A stretch of 25,654 bases of DNA from JBPYFK01 sp051984675. Lineage in GTDB: Bacteria > Actinomycetota > Actinomycetes > Mycobacteriales > Pseudonocardiaceae. The stretch spans positions 1 to 25,654 of the forward strand of contig JBPYFK010000066.1 in NCBI GenBank assembly GCA_051984675.1, read 5' to 3'. The notes under the pieces were generated by a model. That model was given only the letters and a program-made list of their open reading frames with translations. It ran no database searches and was not told the origin of the DNA. The translations under genes and the position numbers were made by a program. This document shows, piece by piece, positions 15,865 to 24,059 of this stretch (positions are counted from its first letter, which is position 1; each line of letters begins with the position of its first letter).

Positions 15865-18621
15865 TCAGCCGTCGGACTCCGAGGACGGGATGGTGGCGCC
15901 CGGCACGTCGGCGGGCGCGTAGATCTTGTCCTCACCCGGGTAGGGCTGCGTCCACCCGTGCGTCTGGTACCACGTGAGGTGGTTCATCTGCGCGGGGTTC
16001 GCGGAGTCAGGCTTGGCGTCAGGTCCGGACAGGTGCTGCTGCGCCAGCCACTGGTCCCACTGCGCTGCCACTTGCTGCTTGTCCGCCGGGACCGTGGCCG
16101 ACGGCGTGGCCGCGGCCGTGGTGCTCTGCGGCGCGGGGGTGTCCGTACCACAGGGAGGCGGGGTCTTCAGACCATCGGTGAGCGAGGTGCGGTTGGGCTG
16201 CGCGGTGAACGGCGTTGGGTCGGCGTTCGGGGTGAACGCCCCACGCATCGGGCTGGCCGCGCTGTCCTTCTGATTCATCGGGTGGATCCCGAGGATCTGC
16301 TCGATGGTCCGGATCATCGTGATCTGCGAGTAGTAGTGGCTGTCCACGGTGCCGTGCTGCGCCCAGGGGCTGATGATCTGGATGGGAGCACGGTGGCCGT
16401 CGACGTGGTCGAGACCGGCCTGGGAGTCGTCCTCGACGACGAAGATGGCCGAGTCCTTCCAGTACGGGCTGTGCGAGATCTCGTCAACGATCTTGCCGGT
16501 GGCGAGGTCGTTGTCCGCGACCTCGGAGGCCGGGTTAGCCGGGCCACCGGTGTGGTCGTTGGAGAGCCAGAACATGTTCAGGTTCGCTGGCCCGTTCTTC
16601 TCGAAGTCCTGCTTCCAGACCTGGTACTTGTAGATGTCCGGAACGTTGAGGTCGAACAGCGGGAAGCCGGGCACCGACACCTGGTTGAGCGACGGGATCG
16701 CCGAGCCCGTTTGGATGGGATAAGCGCTGGGCTGCCCGGTCGCGTCCATGTTCTTCGCGTCGCAGTAGTAGTTCTGCCAGGTCGCACCTGCCGGCTTCTT
16801 CTCGAGCGACTGGAACTCGCCGAAGTCCTTGACGGACTTCCCAGCCGCCTGGGCACCGGACCAGATGAAGCCGGAGCGCTGGTGACCGAGAACGTCGTTC
16901 TCGGTGTCGTAGCTGCGGGTGTACTCACCGGCCGAGGACTCCGTGTACTCCGGGTCGTCGGCCTGCATCAGCCAGTTGTGCCCCTCGGCGGAGTTCGTGC
17001 CGACGTCGTAGGTGTTGTCGTACAACCCGAACTGCTGAGCCAGCGCGTGCTGGTTCGGCGTCACATTCTCGCCGAACTGCGTGAACGCCGGGTTACCGTT
17101 GCCCTTCGGCATGTCGCCGAACTGCTGGTCGTAGGTCCGGTTCTCCTTGACGATCAGGAAGACATGCTTGATCGTCGACGGGTCACCGAGCTTTACCGGG
17201 ACCGGCATCGGCGGCACGTTGCCGTTGCCCGCGGGCGGTGCAGCCGGGGCGCCGTGCCAGCCGTTCTGGGTGAAGACGTTGCCGGTCTGGGACTTGATGA
17301 CATCATCGCTGGGCAACGTGAACTGCGTCAGGCTCGACGTCGTGTCGTGGGTGCCGTGCCCGCCGCTGTTGGTGGGGCGGCGAGCGTCGATACCGCGGGT
17401 GTTGGACACCACCACATCGTTGCCGGAGCTGTGGATCTCCGAGGGGAAGTAGTCCGTTGGGAGAAGGCCAATGTAGCTGGCTGGCTCCAGCGGGCTCGTG
17501 TACCGGTAGACCGCGACCGCGTTGGCACGGCCGAGGGTCACCAGCAGGTGACCGTCGTCGGTGAGCGTCACCGCGTTGGGCTCGTAGCCCACCGTGGCCT
17601 CCGGCCACGGTTGGGTGGCGATGGTCTGGACGACCTTGTTGCTGGCGGTGTCGATGACCGACACGTCGTTGCTGGCGGTGTTGGTGACGAACAGCGCGCC
17701 GTTCTTGGTGTACACGGCGGTCGGGTGCAGACCCACGTCGATGCTCGCCGGCGCCGCGGCCGGTTTCGCCAGGTCGATGACGCTGACCGTGCCGGTGGTG
17801 CTGGCGCCGGTGTTCGGGTCGGCGGGAACCTGGGTGTTGTAGGAGTTCATCGTGGGCTCGCCGGGCTTCGCCGGACGGCCGCCCTCGTTGCTGACATACA
17901 GCTTCGAGCCAACCTGGACCATGTCACGCGGGGCGTTGCCCACAGCCCAGCTCTGCTCGATCGCGCCGGTCGCCGCGTTGATCGCGACCACACGGTTCTG
18001 GCCGTTGACGGCGGAGTACACCGTGGAGCCGTCGGGTGAGAACACCGCCTGACCGACGAGCGCGTGTTTAGGCCCGTCCGCCGGGATCGACACGAACGTC
18101 GGGTTGGCGAGAGTGCCGTCCGGGTTCACCGTGAACTTCTGGTAGCCGTTGCTTTGGCCCAGCCACAGCGACTTGCCATCGGGCGAGTACGTCGGCCCCT
18201 CCTGGCCCACGTCGTTGCCCGGGATCCGCAGGTTCGCCCCGGCGTTGTTACCAACGAGCTGCTGCACGTTCCGGTTTTTCAGGTCCACAATGGCCAGCGC
18301 CATACCGCCGTCGGTGAGCGAGGCCGCCATGTGGGCGCCGTCCGGGCTGACCGTGGACGACATGATCTTACCGTTGTTGATGACGAGGCGGTTGCCATAC
18401 GGGGCGATGAACTGGTCAGCGGAAACGACCTGACCGTTCTCGGTGGTCTGGCCCACCTGGTCGTTCCCGAACAGCTCGGTCTGAGCCAAACCGATGCCCG
18501 TTCCCGTGGCGACGAGGACGATCGCGGACACGCCGGCCGTGGCCAGGTATATCCGGCGACTGCCGCGCCGGCCGAGCAGGGCAGGCTCCTCGGCACGCCG
18601 ACGGAGGCGTTTTACCTGCAT
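15865..18621 (-). CDS. Membrane-anchored YncE beta-propeller / phosphoesterase fusion
   Basis: This 918-residue protein has a basic N-terminus and one hydrophobic segment (about 24-46), so the rest is likely outside the cell. Residues about 65-440 are YncE-type beta-propeller repeats (TVSPDGAHMA, FSPDGSTVYSAVN, GTVSVIDL, VSVIDTASNKVV). Residues about 485-760 are a phosphoesterase of the PLC/alkaline-phosphatase superfamily: HVFLIVKENRTYD near 486-498, GHNWL near 547, HTGG near 690, and VEDDSQ...DHVDGHR near 729-744 supply the metal-binding residues. The tail is Pro/Thr-rich. Start ATG 18621 lies 7 bases after the permease stop with AAGGGA 10 bases upstream. A start at 18669 would overlap the permease by 41 bases. 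Substrate unknown; phosphodiesters or phospholipids are family options. Confidence 0.88.
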   Translation of the reverse strand: MQVKRLRRRAEEPALLGRRGSRRIYLATAGVSAIVLVATGTGIGLAQTELFGNDQVGQTTENGQVVSADQFIAPYGNRLVINNGKIMSSTVSPDGAHMAASLTDGGMALAIVDLKNRNVQQLVGNNAGANLRIPGNDVGQEGPTYSPDGKSLWLGQSNGYQKFTVNPDGTLANPTFVSIPADGPKHALVGQAVFSPDGSTVYSAVNGQNRVVAINAATGAIEQSWAVGNAPRDMVQVGSKLYVSNEGGRPAKPGEPTMNSYNTQVPADPNTGASTTGTVSVIDLAKPAAAPASIDVGLHPTAVYTKNGALFVTNTASNDVSVIDTASNKVVQTIATQPWPEATVGYEPNAVTLTDDGHLLVTLGRANAVAVYRYTSPLEPASYIGLLPTDYFPSEIHSSGNDVVVSNTRGIDARRPTNSGGHGTHDTTSSLTQFTLPSDDVIKSQTGNVFTQNGWHGAPAAPPAGNGNVPPMPVPVKLGDPSTIKHVFLIVKENRTYDQQFGDMPKGNGNPAFTQFGENVTPNQHALAQQFGLYDNTYDVGTNSAEGHNWLMQADDPEYTESSAGEYTRSYDTENDVLGHQRSGFIWSGAQAAGKSVKDFGEFQSLEKKPAGATWQNYYCDAKNMDATGQPSAYPIQTGSAIPSLNQVSVPGFPLFDLNVPDIYKYQVWKQDFEKNGPANLNMFWLSNDHTGGPANPASEVADNDLATGKIVDEISHSPYWKDSAIFVVEDDSQAGLDHVDGHRAPIQIISPWAQHGTVDSHYYSQITMIRTIEQILGIHPMNQKDSAASPMRGAFTPNADPTPFTAQPNRTSLTDGLKTPPPCGTDTPAPQSTTAAATPSATVPADKQQVAAQWDQWLAQQHLSGPDAKPDSANPAQMNHLTWYQTHGWTQPYPGEDKIYAPADVPGATIPSSESDG

Positions 18622-18628
18622 TTTTTGG

Positions 18629-19987
18629 TTATCCCTTCGAATGAGCGGATAACAGCTCGACGTTGCCATCGAACTGCCAGAGCGGGTTCGGCGCGTCCCC
18701 GGTCGGGGTTCGCACCCGGAAGTAGCCGTTCACTTCCTTCGGTCCGTCGCCGTCGGCGACGAACCGCCCGTCTGAGGTGACGTCGAGCTGGTAGATGGCC
18801 GTCCCGGTGACCTCGACGTCGGGGAGATGCCAGGAGATGACGCAACGCCAGTCGTTGCCCGGTCCCTGGGCGGCGACCAGGCCGCCGCCCTTGTTGCACG
18901 TCGCTGTGGCCCTGAGCTGCGCCTCCGTGACATCCGGTCGGTTCAGCTGCTTGGTCTGCAGGCGGTAGAGGTGAGCGAAGGCCGTGGCGACCGAGCCTTG
19001 CACTTTGTCCTGCTCGATCCCGGAGCCCGTGGCTCCGGTCGCTGGTGTCACGACCGCGAAGGTGACGGCGAGCAACACGACGACCGGCAGGAGACCAGTG
19101 GTGATCGCGCGGCGCCAGGAGCTGTCGTGATTCATGTTCGTGAAGTCGCGGCGCAGGAAAAGCAGGTAGGCCAAGGCGGTCGCGGCAACGGCCCACACGA
19201 GGCTGACCACGATGCCGATCAGGAGTGGTCCGAGCTGTGCCGGGCTGGTGAACAGACCGTTCCAGGCGATGAAGCCGTAGCTGGGCAGGGCGAGGCGTAC
19301 CGCGACGGGCACCGGCAGCATCTGGACGAGCTGCATAGCGAGGGCGACGACGGTGGGCAGCAGCAGCCCCATCGGGGACCGTCCCAATGCGACAGACCCG
19401 AGTAGGCCGGTCGCGGCGAGGGCCAGGGCCGGGGCCAGCACGCAGGCCCACGCCAGCAGGACCTGACCGGCAGCCTCGGCCGGTGCCAGGAGGTGGCCAT
19501 CGAGCCCTACCAGCTGCCGGTTGCCGACCGCCACAACCCCGCCGGCAGCGCTGGAAACCGCCAGCCCGGCCACGAGCACCAGGATGACGGTGAGGCTGGC
19601 CAGTGCCTTCGCTACGAAGATCCGTCGCGGCGAACGGACCGCGACCAGCAGGTGGCGCCAGGTGCCGAGGCGGTCTTCGGAAGCGAACACGTCACCGGCG
19701 ACCAGCGAGGTCAGCAGCGGGAGGGCATAAGTGCCGGCGAAACCGAGCATCACCAGCGATCCGGCCCAACCAGTGGAGTTCATCCAGCGACCGAAGAGGG
19801 TGTCGACGGGGAGCGAGCTCTGCTGGCTCACTGCGGCGACAAACAGCGCCGGCGCGATCCAACAGGCGAGGAGCAGCCCACGCACCCACCATTGCGAGAG
19901 CAGCTTGACCAGTTCGAAGCGGTAGCCGCGCGCCACCGAAACACGGCGGCCACCGGCAGCGGGGGCATCGGCGACGGTTGCGGTCAT
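18629..19987 (-). CDS. ABC-2 type permease with extracytoplasmic C-terminal domain
   Basis: This 452-residue membrane protein is the partner of the exporter ATPase encoded just upstream. Hydrophobic segments lie at about 30-50, 70-95, 120-145, 165-190, 210-235 and 255-280, and a last one lies near 295-315 (TTGLLPVVVLLAVTFAVV). The remaining 130 or so residues are hydrophilic with two cysteines (TCNKGGG and DWRCVISW) and beta character. The segment count is approximate, but this part is likely outside the membrane, which is unusual for ABC-2 permeases. ATG 19987 overlaps the ATPase stop by ATGA. The frame continues to 20125, but those residues fall inside the ATPase gene. The phosphoesterase starts 7 bases later. 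Confidence 0.85.
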   Translation of the reverse strand: MTATVADAPAAGGRRVSVARGYRFELVKLLSQWWVRGLLLACWIAPALFVAAVSQQSSLPVDTLFGRWMNSTGWAGSLVMLGFAGTYALPLLTSLVAGDVFASEDRLGTWRHLLVAVRSPRRIFVAKALASLTVILVLVAGLAVSSAAGGVVAVGNRQLVGLDGHLLAPAEAAGQVLLAWACVLAPALALAATGLLGSVALGRSPMGLLLPTVVALAMQLVQMLPVPVAVRLALPSYGFIAWNGLFTSPAQLGPLLIGIVVSLVWAVAATALAYLLFLRRDFTNMNHDSSWRRAITTGLLPVVVLLAVTFAVVTPATGATGSGIEQDKVQGSVATAFAHLYRLQTKQLNRPDVTEAQLRATATCNKGGGLVAAQGPGNDWRCVISWHLPDVEVTGTAIYQLDVTSDGRFVADGDGPKEVNGYFRVRTPTGDAPNPLWQFDGNVELLSAHSKG

Positions 19988-20925
19988 CGACTGGCCCTCT
20001 GCTGCTCGGTAAGGGTGAGGAACGCGGTTTCGAGTGGCGACACCACAGGTGCGAGTTCGCGCAAGGCGATGTCCGCGTGCACGAGCCGCACCACCAGTTC
20101 GTCGAGGGCAGGCACCAACGCGCACACCACAAGAGACTCGGCGTCCTGTCGTGCTCCGGTGTCGTCGACGACGCGGATCCCGGACGTGTCAGCGGCCAGC
20201 CGGCGGGCGGCCTCCGGGTCGGAGGTGCGGAGCCGGTAGTCGAGTTCCCGGTTCTCGGCGGCGAGCTTGCTCAGCGGGCCGGAGAAGACGACCCGCCCGG
20301 CGGCGAGGATGGTGACTTCGGAGCACAGTGCCTCGAGGTCGTCCATCCGGTGACTCGAGAGCACGACGGAGGTTCCGTCGGCCGCGAGCCGGGTCAGGAC
20401 GCCGTGCACGTGCTGCTTCCCGGCCGGGTCGAGGCCGTTGGACGGCTCGTCGAGCACCAGGAGGCGGGGCTTGGTGAGCAGCGCTGCGGCGAGCCCGAGG
20501 CGCTGACGCATACCAAGGGAGTAGCCCCGGACCCGGTCGTCGGCGACATCGGTGAGCCCGACCTGGTCGAGCACGTCGTCGATCCCCGCCGTCCGCGCGT
20601 CGCGGCCGCGGAGCGCGGCGAGCGCGGCGAGGTTCTGCTTGGCGGTGAGCGATGGGTAGAGGCCGGGCCCGTCGACGAAACCCGCGACGCTGTCAGGCGC
20701 GACGAACGCCCGGCCGACCGGCGTGCCGAGGATTTCGAGAGTGCCGCTGTCGGCGACGGCCAGGCCCAGCAGCAGGCCGAGCAAGGTCGTCTTGCCGGCG
20801 CCGTTCGGCCCGACCAACCCGTGTATCCGTCCCCGTGCCACATCAACGTCGACGCCATCAAGCGCGACGACTTCACCGAAACACTTGGTGATCCCACGAG
20901 CCCGGACTGCCAGGGGTGTGTCCAT
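19984..20925 (-). CDS. ABC exporter ATPase, BcrA/LanF-like
   Basis: This 313-residue cytoplasmic ATPase drives the ABC-2 permease encoded after it. Walker A GPNGAGKT is at 39-46, the signature YSLGMRQR at 135-142, Walker B LLVLDEP at 155-161, and the switch His in SSHRMDD near 192. The Q-loop position reads GFVDGPGLYPSLT (82-94), where BcrA and lantibiotic-immunity LanF proteins have an E-loop (IE-PxFYPxLT); here it is Asp. That places it near exporters for peptide antibiotics or lipid-linked substrates. The C-terminal 90 residues are a variable extension. ATG 20925 has GGGAAGGGAAG directly upstream. It is the first gene of the three-gene operon. Confidence 0.92.
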   Translation of the reverse strand: MDTPLAVRARGITKCFGEVVALDGVDVDVARGRIHGLVGPNGAGKTTLLGLLLGLAVADSGTLEILGTPVGRAFVAPDSVAGFVDGPGLYPSLTAKQNLAALAALRGRDARTAGIDDVLDQVGLTDVADDRVRGYSLGMRQRLGLAAALLTKPRLLVLDEPSNGLDPAGKQHVHGVLTRLAADGTSVVLSSHRMDDLEALCSEVTILAAGRVVFSGPLSKLAAENRELDYRLRTSDPEAARRLAADTSGIRVVDDTGARQDAESLVVCALVPALDELVVRLVHADIALRELAPVVSPLETAFLTLTEQQRASR

Positions 20926-21268
20926 ACTTCCCTTCCCTTATCAGCGCTAAGAATTTAGGCACGGCAACTAACGCGTGCGGGGACAGTCGGCTGAACATTG
21001 AGAGAACGAGGGACGACCAGCATTCGCCGCAGCTGTCAAGCGGATCACCACGTCAGGAGCCTCATGACTACAACGCGCCCGAATTCAACTTCGGCTTCGG
21101 CCTGGGCTCTAGGACCAGCACGGCCTCGCTGTGGGGTCATGACCGCTACGGCGGAGGTAATGAACTCCCTACCCGGTGATCACGATCTTGTCCCGCCGTT
21201 CGGTTGTCATAACACCAACGGTCAGGTCGCAGTGACTCCGGAGGATGAGCTCTCAAGGGGCAAGGCGG
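20926..21268. other. Intergenic gap, no gene recognised
   Basis: These 343 bases separate the ACC deaminase stop from the exporter ATPase start. On the minus strand TTGCCG (20962-20967) and TGATAA (20938-20943), 18 bases apart, could be a promoter for the ATPase gene, but this would leave a very short leader. Short open frames here resemble no family I know. No clear terminator follows the deaminase gene. Confidence 0.5.
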
Positions 21269-22276
21269 TCAACGGAGCACACCGCTGTAGGCATTGAGTG
21301 CGGGCTGGCCGCCGAGGTGGGCATACAGGACGTTCGAGTCCTTGGGAATGTCGCCGTTGCGCACCAGGTCGAGGAGTCCTGCCATGGACTTGCCCTCATA
21401 GACCGGGTCGAGGATCACGCCTTCCAGACCGCCGGTGAGCCGAATGGCGTCCAGAGTGGACCGGGCGGGAATGCCGTAGGCATCGCCTGCCCACCCCTCC
21501 AGCACGGTGATCTCCTCGGCCCGCAGGCCGCGACCCAAACCGATGAGTTCAGCGGTGTTACGGGCGATCTTTTCGACCTGGGCTCGGGTATCCGCCGGCT
21601 TCGCGGAGGCGTCGATACCGATCACCTGGCGAGGCCGGTCCTGGCCGGCGAACCCGGCGATCATCCCGGCGTGGGTGCTGCCGGTGACACTGCACACCAC
21701 AACGGTGTCGAAGAAAACTCCGAGTTCACGCTCCTGCGCCTGAACCTCGTAGGCCCAGTTAGCGAAGCCCAGACCGCCCAGCCGGTGGTCCGAGGCGCCG
21801 GCCGGGATCGCGTACGGAGTACCGCCCCGTCCACGTACCTCGTCCACAGCCTCGTTCCAACTGTCCTTGAAGCCAATGTCGAAACCCGCCTCGACCAAGC
21901 GCACATCAGCGCCCATGATCCGCGACAGCAGGATGTTGCCGACCTTGTCGTTGACAGCGTCCGGCCAGTCCACCCAACTCTCTTGGACCAGAACGGCCGT
22001 CAGCCCCAACCTCGCGGCCACCGCGGCGACCTGCCGGGTGTGGTTGGACTGCACCCCGCCGATGCTGACCAAAGTGTCCGCGCCCTGTCGAAGCACCTCG
22101 GGCACCAAGTACTCCAGTTTGCGCGTTTTGTTCCCCCCGAAAGCCAACCCGCTGTTGCAGTCCTCCCGCTTGGCCCAGATCCGAGCACCGCCCAGATGAC
22201 GGCTGAGCCGGTCCATCGGGTGAATGGGGCTTCGACCGAACAACAGCGGATAGCGCTCGAAGTCGTCGAGGAACAC
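21269..22276 (-). CDS. acdS: 1-aminocyclopropane-1-carboxylate deaminase
   Basis: This 335-residue PLP enzyme splits ACC, the ethylene precursor of plants, into 2-oxobutanoate and ammonia. The PLP lysine is Lys50 in GGNKTRKLEY, with Ser77-Asn78 in QSNHTRQ, Tyr293 and Glu294 in PVYEGKS, and Leu321 in AHLGG. Glu and Leu at the last two positions separate true ACC deaminases from D-cysteine desulfhydrases of the same fold (numbers are one below the Pseudomonas enzyme). Length and all motifs are normal. Start GTG 22276 has GGAGG 6 bases upstream. It lies 58 bases after the GntR gene on the same strand, so the two form an operon; GntR neighbours of acdS are known in Actinobacteria. Possession suggests a plant- or soil-associated host. 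Confidence 0.95.
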   Translation of the reverse strand: MFLDDFERYPLLFGRSPIHPMDRLSRHLGGARIWAKREDCNSGLAFGGNKTRKLEYLVPEVLRQGADTLVSIGGVQSNHTRQVAAVAARLGLTAVLVQESWVDWPDAVNDKVGNILLSRIMGADVRLVEAGFDIGFKDSWNEAVDEVRGRGGTPYAIPAGASDHRLGGLGFANWAYEVQAQERELGVFFDTVVVCSVTGSTHAGMIAGFAGQDRPRQVIGIDASAKPADTRAQVEKIARNTAELIGLGRGLRAEEITVLEGWAGDAYGIPARSTLDAIRLTGGLEGVILDPVYEGKSMAGLLDLVRNGDIPKDSNVLYAHLGGQPALNAYSGVLR

Positions 22277-22334
22277 GCAGACCTCCGGGAGCGTCGGCTG
22301 TACGGGTGGTGTCGGATCAAGGGCCGAACTGACC

Positions 22335-23027
22335 TCAGTGCGGCTCCGGCTCCCCGTCCGGAGCGTCGGACAGCTGGGTGTCCAGCAACGGTGCGAGCGT
22401 CAGCCAGTTCTCCCGAGTCGCGGCGGCGGCTCCCTCGGTGTCACCTGCCGCGCACAGATCGATGATCCGAGCATGCTGTGTGACGGATGCCCTGCCGCAC
22501 AGGGAAGAGAAGCGCAACCGCTCCATCCGACGCAGCACAGGAGTGAACTGATCAAGGACGGTGCCGATGGCCTGGTTGGCGCTAGCGGCAACCAGGACAC
22601 CGTGGAACTCATCGTCGGCCGCGATCGCGGCACTAGCGTCGTTGCTGCGCAAAGCGTCGGTGAACCGGGCATTCGCTGCGCGCATCGCAGCGAGTTCCGC
22701 GGTGGACAGGTTCGGCACCGCTTGCCGGGCGGCGAGTTCGTGCATCGCCGCCGTGACCGACTGAGCGTCGTGCACCGCCCGGACATCCAACGGGCTGACG
22801 ATGGTGTGCCGTCCCGGTTTGGTCCGCACCAACCCGGCCTGTTCCAGCCGGGCCAGCGCCTCTCGCACCGGCGTCCGACTCACGCCCAGCCATGCCACCA
22901 GAGCGGCATCGTTGAGCCGCTCCCCGGGAGCGAGCGTGCCATCGACGATCGCGTCCCGAATCGCCCGATACGCGTCCTCCCGCAGCAAGGATTTGGTGAC
23001 AAGCCCACGACCCTCTGGAACCGGCAT
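22335..23027 (-). CDS. GntR/FadR-family regulator (FCD domain) beside acdS
   Basis: This 230-residue regulator has an N-terminal winged helix (AYRAIRDAIVDGTLAPGERL at 19-38, then WLGVSRTPVREALARLEQAG) and a C-terminal FCD all-helical sensor (about 85-215). FCD metal ligands are partly visible: Asp138 and His142 in DDEFH and His185 in TQHARI. The position usually holding the last His has Asn207 (TRENW), so metal binding may differ. It probably senses ACC, an amino acid or an organic acid and controls the acdS operon, including itself. The open frame extends to 23477, but ATG 23027 is chosen because family similarity begins there and a promoter lies immediately upstream. No ribosome site is seen. 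Confidence 0.9.
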   Translation of the reverse strand: MPVPEGRGLVTKSLLREDAYRAIRDAIVDGTLAPGERLNDAALVAWLGVSRTPVREALARLEQAGLVRTKPGRHTIVSPLDVRAVHDAQSVTAAMHELAARQAVPNLSTAELAAMRAANARFTDALRSNDASAAIAADDEFHGVLVAASANQAIGTVLDQFTPVLRRMERLRFSSLCGRASVTQHARIIDLCAAGDTEGAAAATRENWLTLAPLLDTQLSDAPDGEPEPH

Positions 23028-23452
23028 GCGAAATATTGCACGTTGCACGCTGCGTTTTGTCAACCGACGACTGACCAGTGCTGGTGATCTGAAGTCTGCG
23101 CGTGAAGCCGCTGCGAGTCTCGGCTGGGTGAGAAGACCTTGCTGTGCGGGAACAATCCTGCGGAGCCGCACCGCACCAGACGAGTCCGCCAACGCCGTAC
23201 CGGCCGGATCGGCGGAGGTCATCGGCCCGGTTACCGTGTGAATGGGTGGCATCAGAGGGGAATCGGCGGTAGCAGCACCAGCAAATCGCTCGGCCGGGTG
23301 ACAGGACCTGATCAGCCAGCACGGCAGCGCCCCGAGGATGGCGTCCGTCCGCGGTGGGAGATCCTGGCAGATCATGTTTGGCACTGCTGAATCGCTGGTG
23401 CTGCGGTAGCAATCCCCTGTACCTGCAGTGGGTTGATCGAGAGGGGCACATC
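23028..23452. other. Divergent intergenic region with promoter and inverted repeat
   Basis: No gene is recognised in these 425 bases. They carry the GntR promoter (23035-23063), a dyad ACCAG-TG-CTGGT (23074-23085) just upstream that could be its operator, and an 11-base inverted repeat (GCAGCACCAGC at 23272-23282, GCTGGTGCTGC at 23394-23404). The ribosome site of the small plus-strand gene (GAGGGGC, 23441-23447) is at the right end. Confidence 0.55.
23035..23063 (-). promoter_or_regulatory. Sigma-70-type promoter of the GntR-acdS operon
   Basis: On the minus strand a consensus TTGACA (23058-23063) is followed after 17 bases by TGCAAT (23035-23040, 4 of 6 matches to TATAAT). Only 7 bases separate this -10 box from the ATG at 23027, so the predicted transcript starts at or next to the start codon. 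This fits leaderless translation, common in actinomycetes, and explains the lack of a ribosome site. Confidence 0.6.
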
Positions 23453-23746
23453 GTGGTCGACATGCCGGGAGCAGCAAGCGGCGGACAGCGGCAACCGGGT
23501 CAGGTGCGCAGTCTGCTGCGACGCTGCGGGGCCACGCGCGACCACGCCGAACGGGCGGCGCTGTTGGGGCGGCTGAGTGACGAACTGGAACACGCCGCGG
23601 ACGACATCACCGGGGCGCGCAATGAGCATCCGATCGCGGATCGCGAGCTGATCGCGGGCCTGCGCGCCCAAGCTGGCATGGCCCGCTACATGGCCGAGAT
23701 GGAACGCGCCAGCCGGGCCCGGGCGACCAGCTGCGAGCGGTCTTAG
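23453..23746 (+). CDS. Hypothetical 97-residue helical protein
   Basis: The frame extends upstream to 23354, but GTG 23453 is chosen because GAGGGGC lies 6 bases before it. An ATG three codons later is an alternative. The product is charged and mostly helical (AERAALLGRLSDELEHAADD, then ELIAGLRAQAGMARYMAEME), with no signal peptide or membrane segment. It looks like a small cytoplasmic coiled-coil or helical-bundle protein. I recognise no family. It converges with another small gene whose stop lies 7 bases away. Confidence 0.6.
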   Translation: MVDMPGAASGGQRQPGQVRSLLRRCGATRDHAERAALLGRLSDELEHAADDITGARNEHPIADRELIAGLRAQAGMARYMAEMERASRARATSCERS

Positions 23747-23753
23747 ACGAGGC

Positions 23754-23933
23754 TTAGACCCGCTCGGTGGGCAATGCGGCCACGTAGGCGTCGATGAGCT
23801 CATCGAGCTGGTGCAACCGATCGCGGATCTGCTCGAGTGCTCCCCCGTCCGCACTCGACAACTGGACAGCCAGCCGCCCGTACTCGGCAAGCAGCGACGG
23901 TAGGTCGACCGGGCCATGGGAGACCTGACTCAT
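23754..23933 (-). CDS. Hypothetical 59-residue helical protein
   Basis: The minus frame gives MSQVSHGPVDLPSLLAEYGR followed by an amphipathic helical run (ALEQIRDRLHQLDELIDAYV) and ends at 23754. An upstream ATG at 23960 would add nine residues but has no ribosome site. AGGAT about 10 bases before 23933 weakly supports the shorter form. No signal or membrane segment is present. The heptad-like leucine spacing suggests a short coiled coil. The family is unknown. It is convergent with the 97-residue gene. Confidence 0.55.
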   Translation of the reverse strand: MSQVSHGPVDLPSLLAEYGRLAVQLSSADGGALEQIRDRLHQLDELIDAYVAALPTERV

Positions 23934-24059
23934 AGCCGTGATCCTGGGCCGGGCCAGCATCGCCGTCTATTCGATCTCGACTCGGCGTGCCTGGAACGCC
24001 CCTGATCGAGGGATGGGGAACGCGCCGGGGACAGGTGGCGGTCACGTACCCGAGACAGG

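Noticed and set aside
15106..18039. Long plus-strand open frame of 977 codons
   Set aside because: It passes through antisense transposase, the DUF1622 gene and then the reverse of the YncE-phosphoesterase gene. Only the DUF1622 part is family-like. The rest is a shadow caused by high GC.
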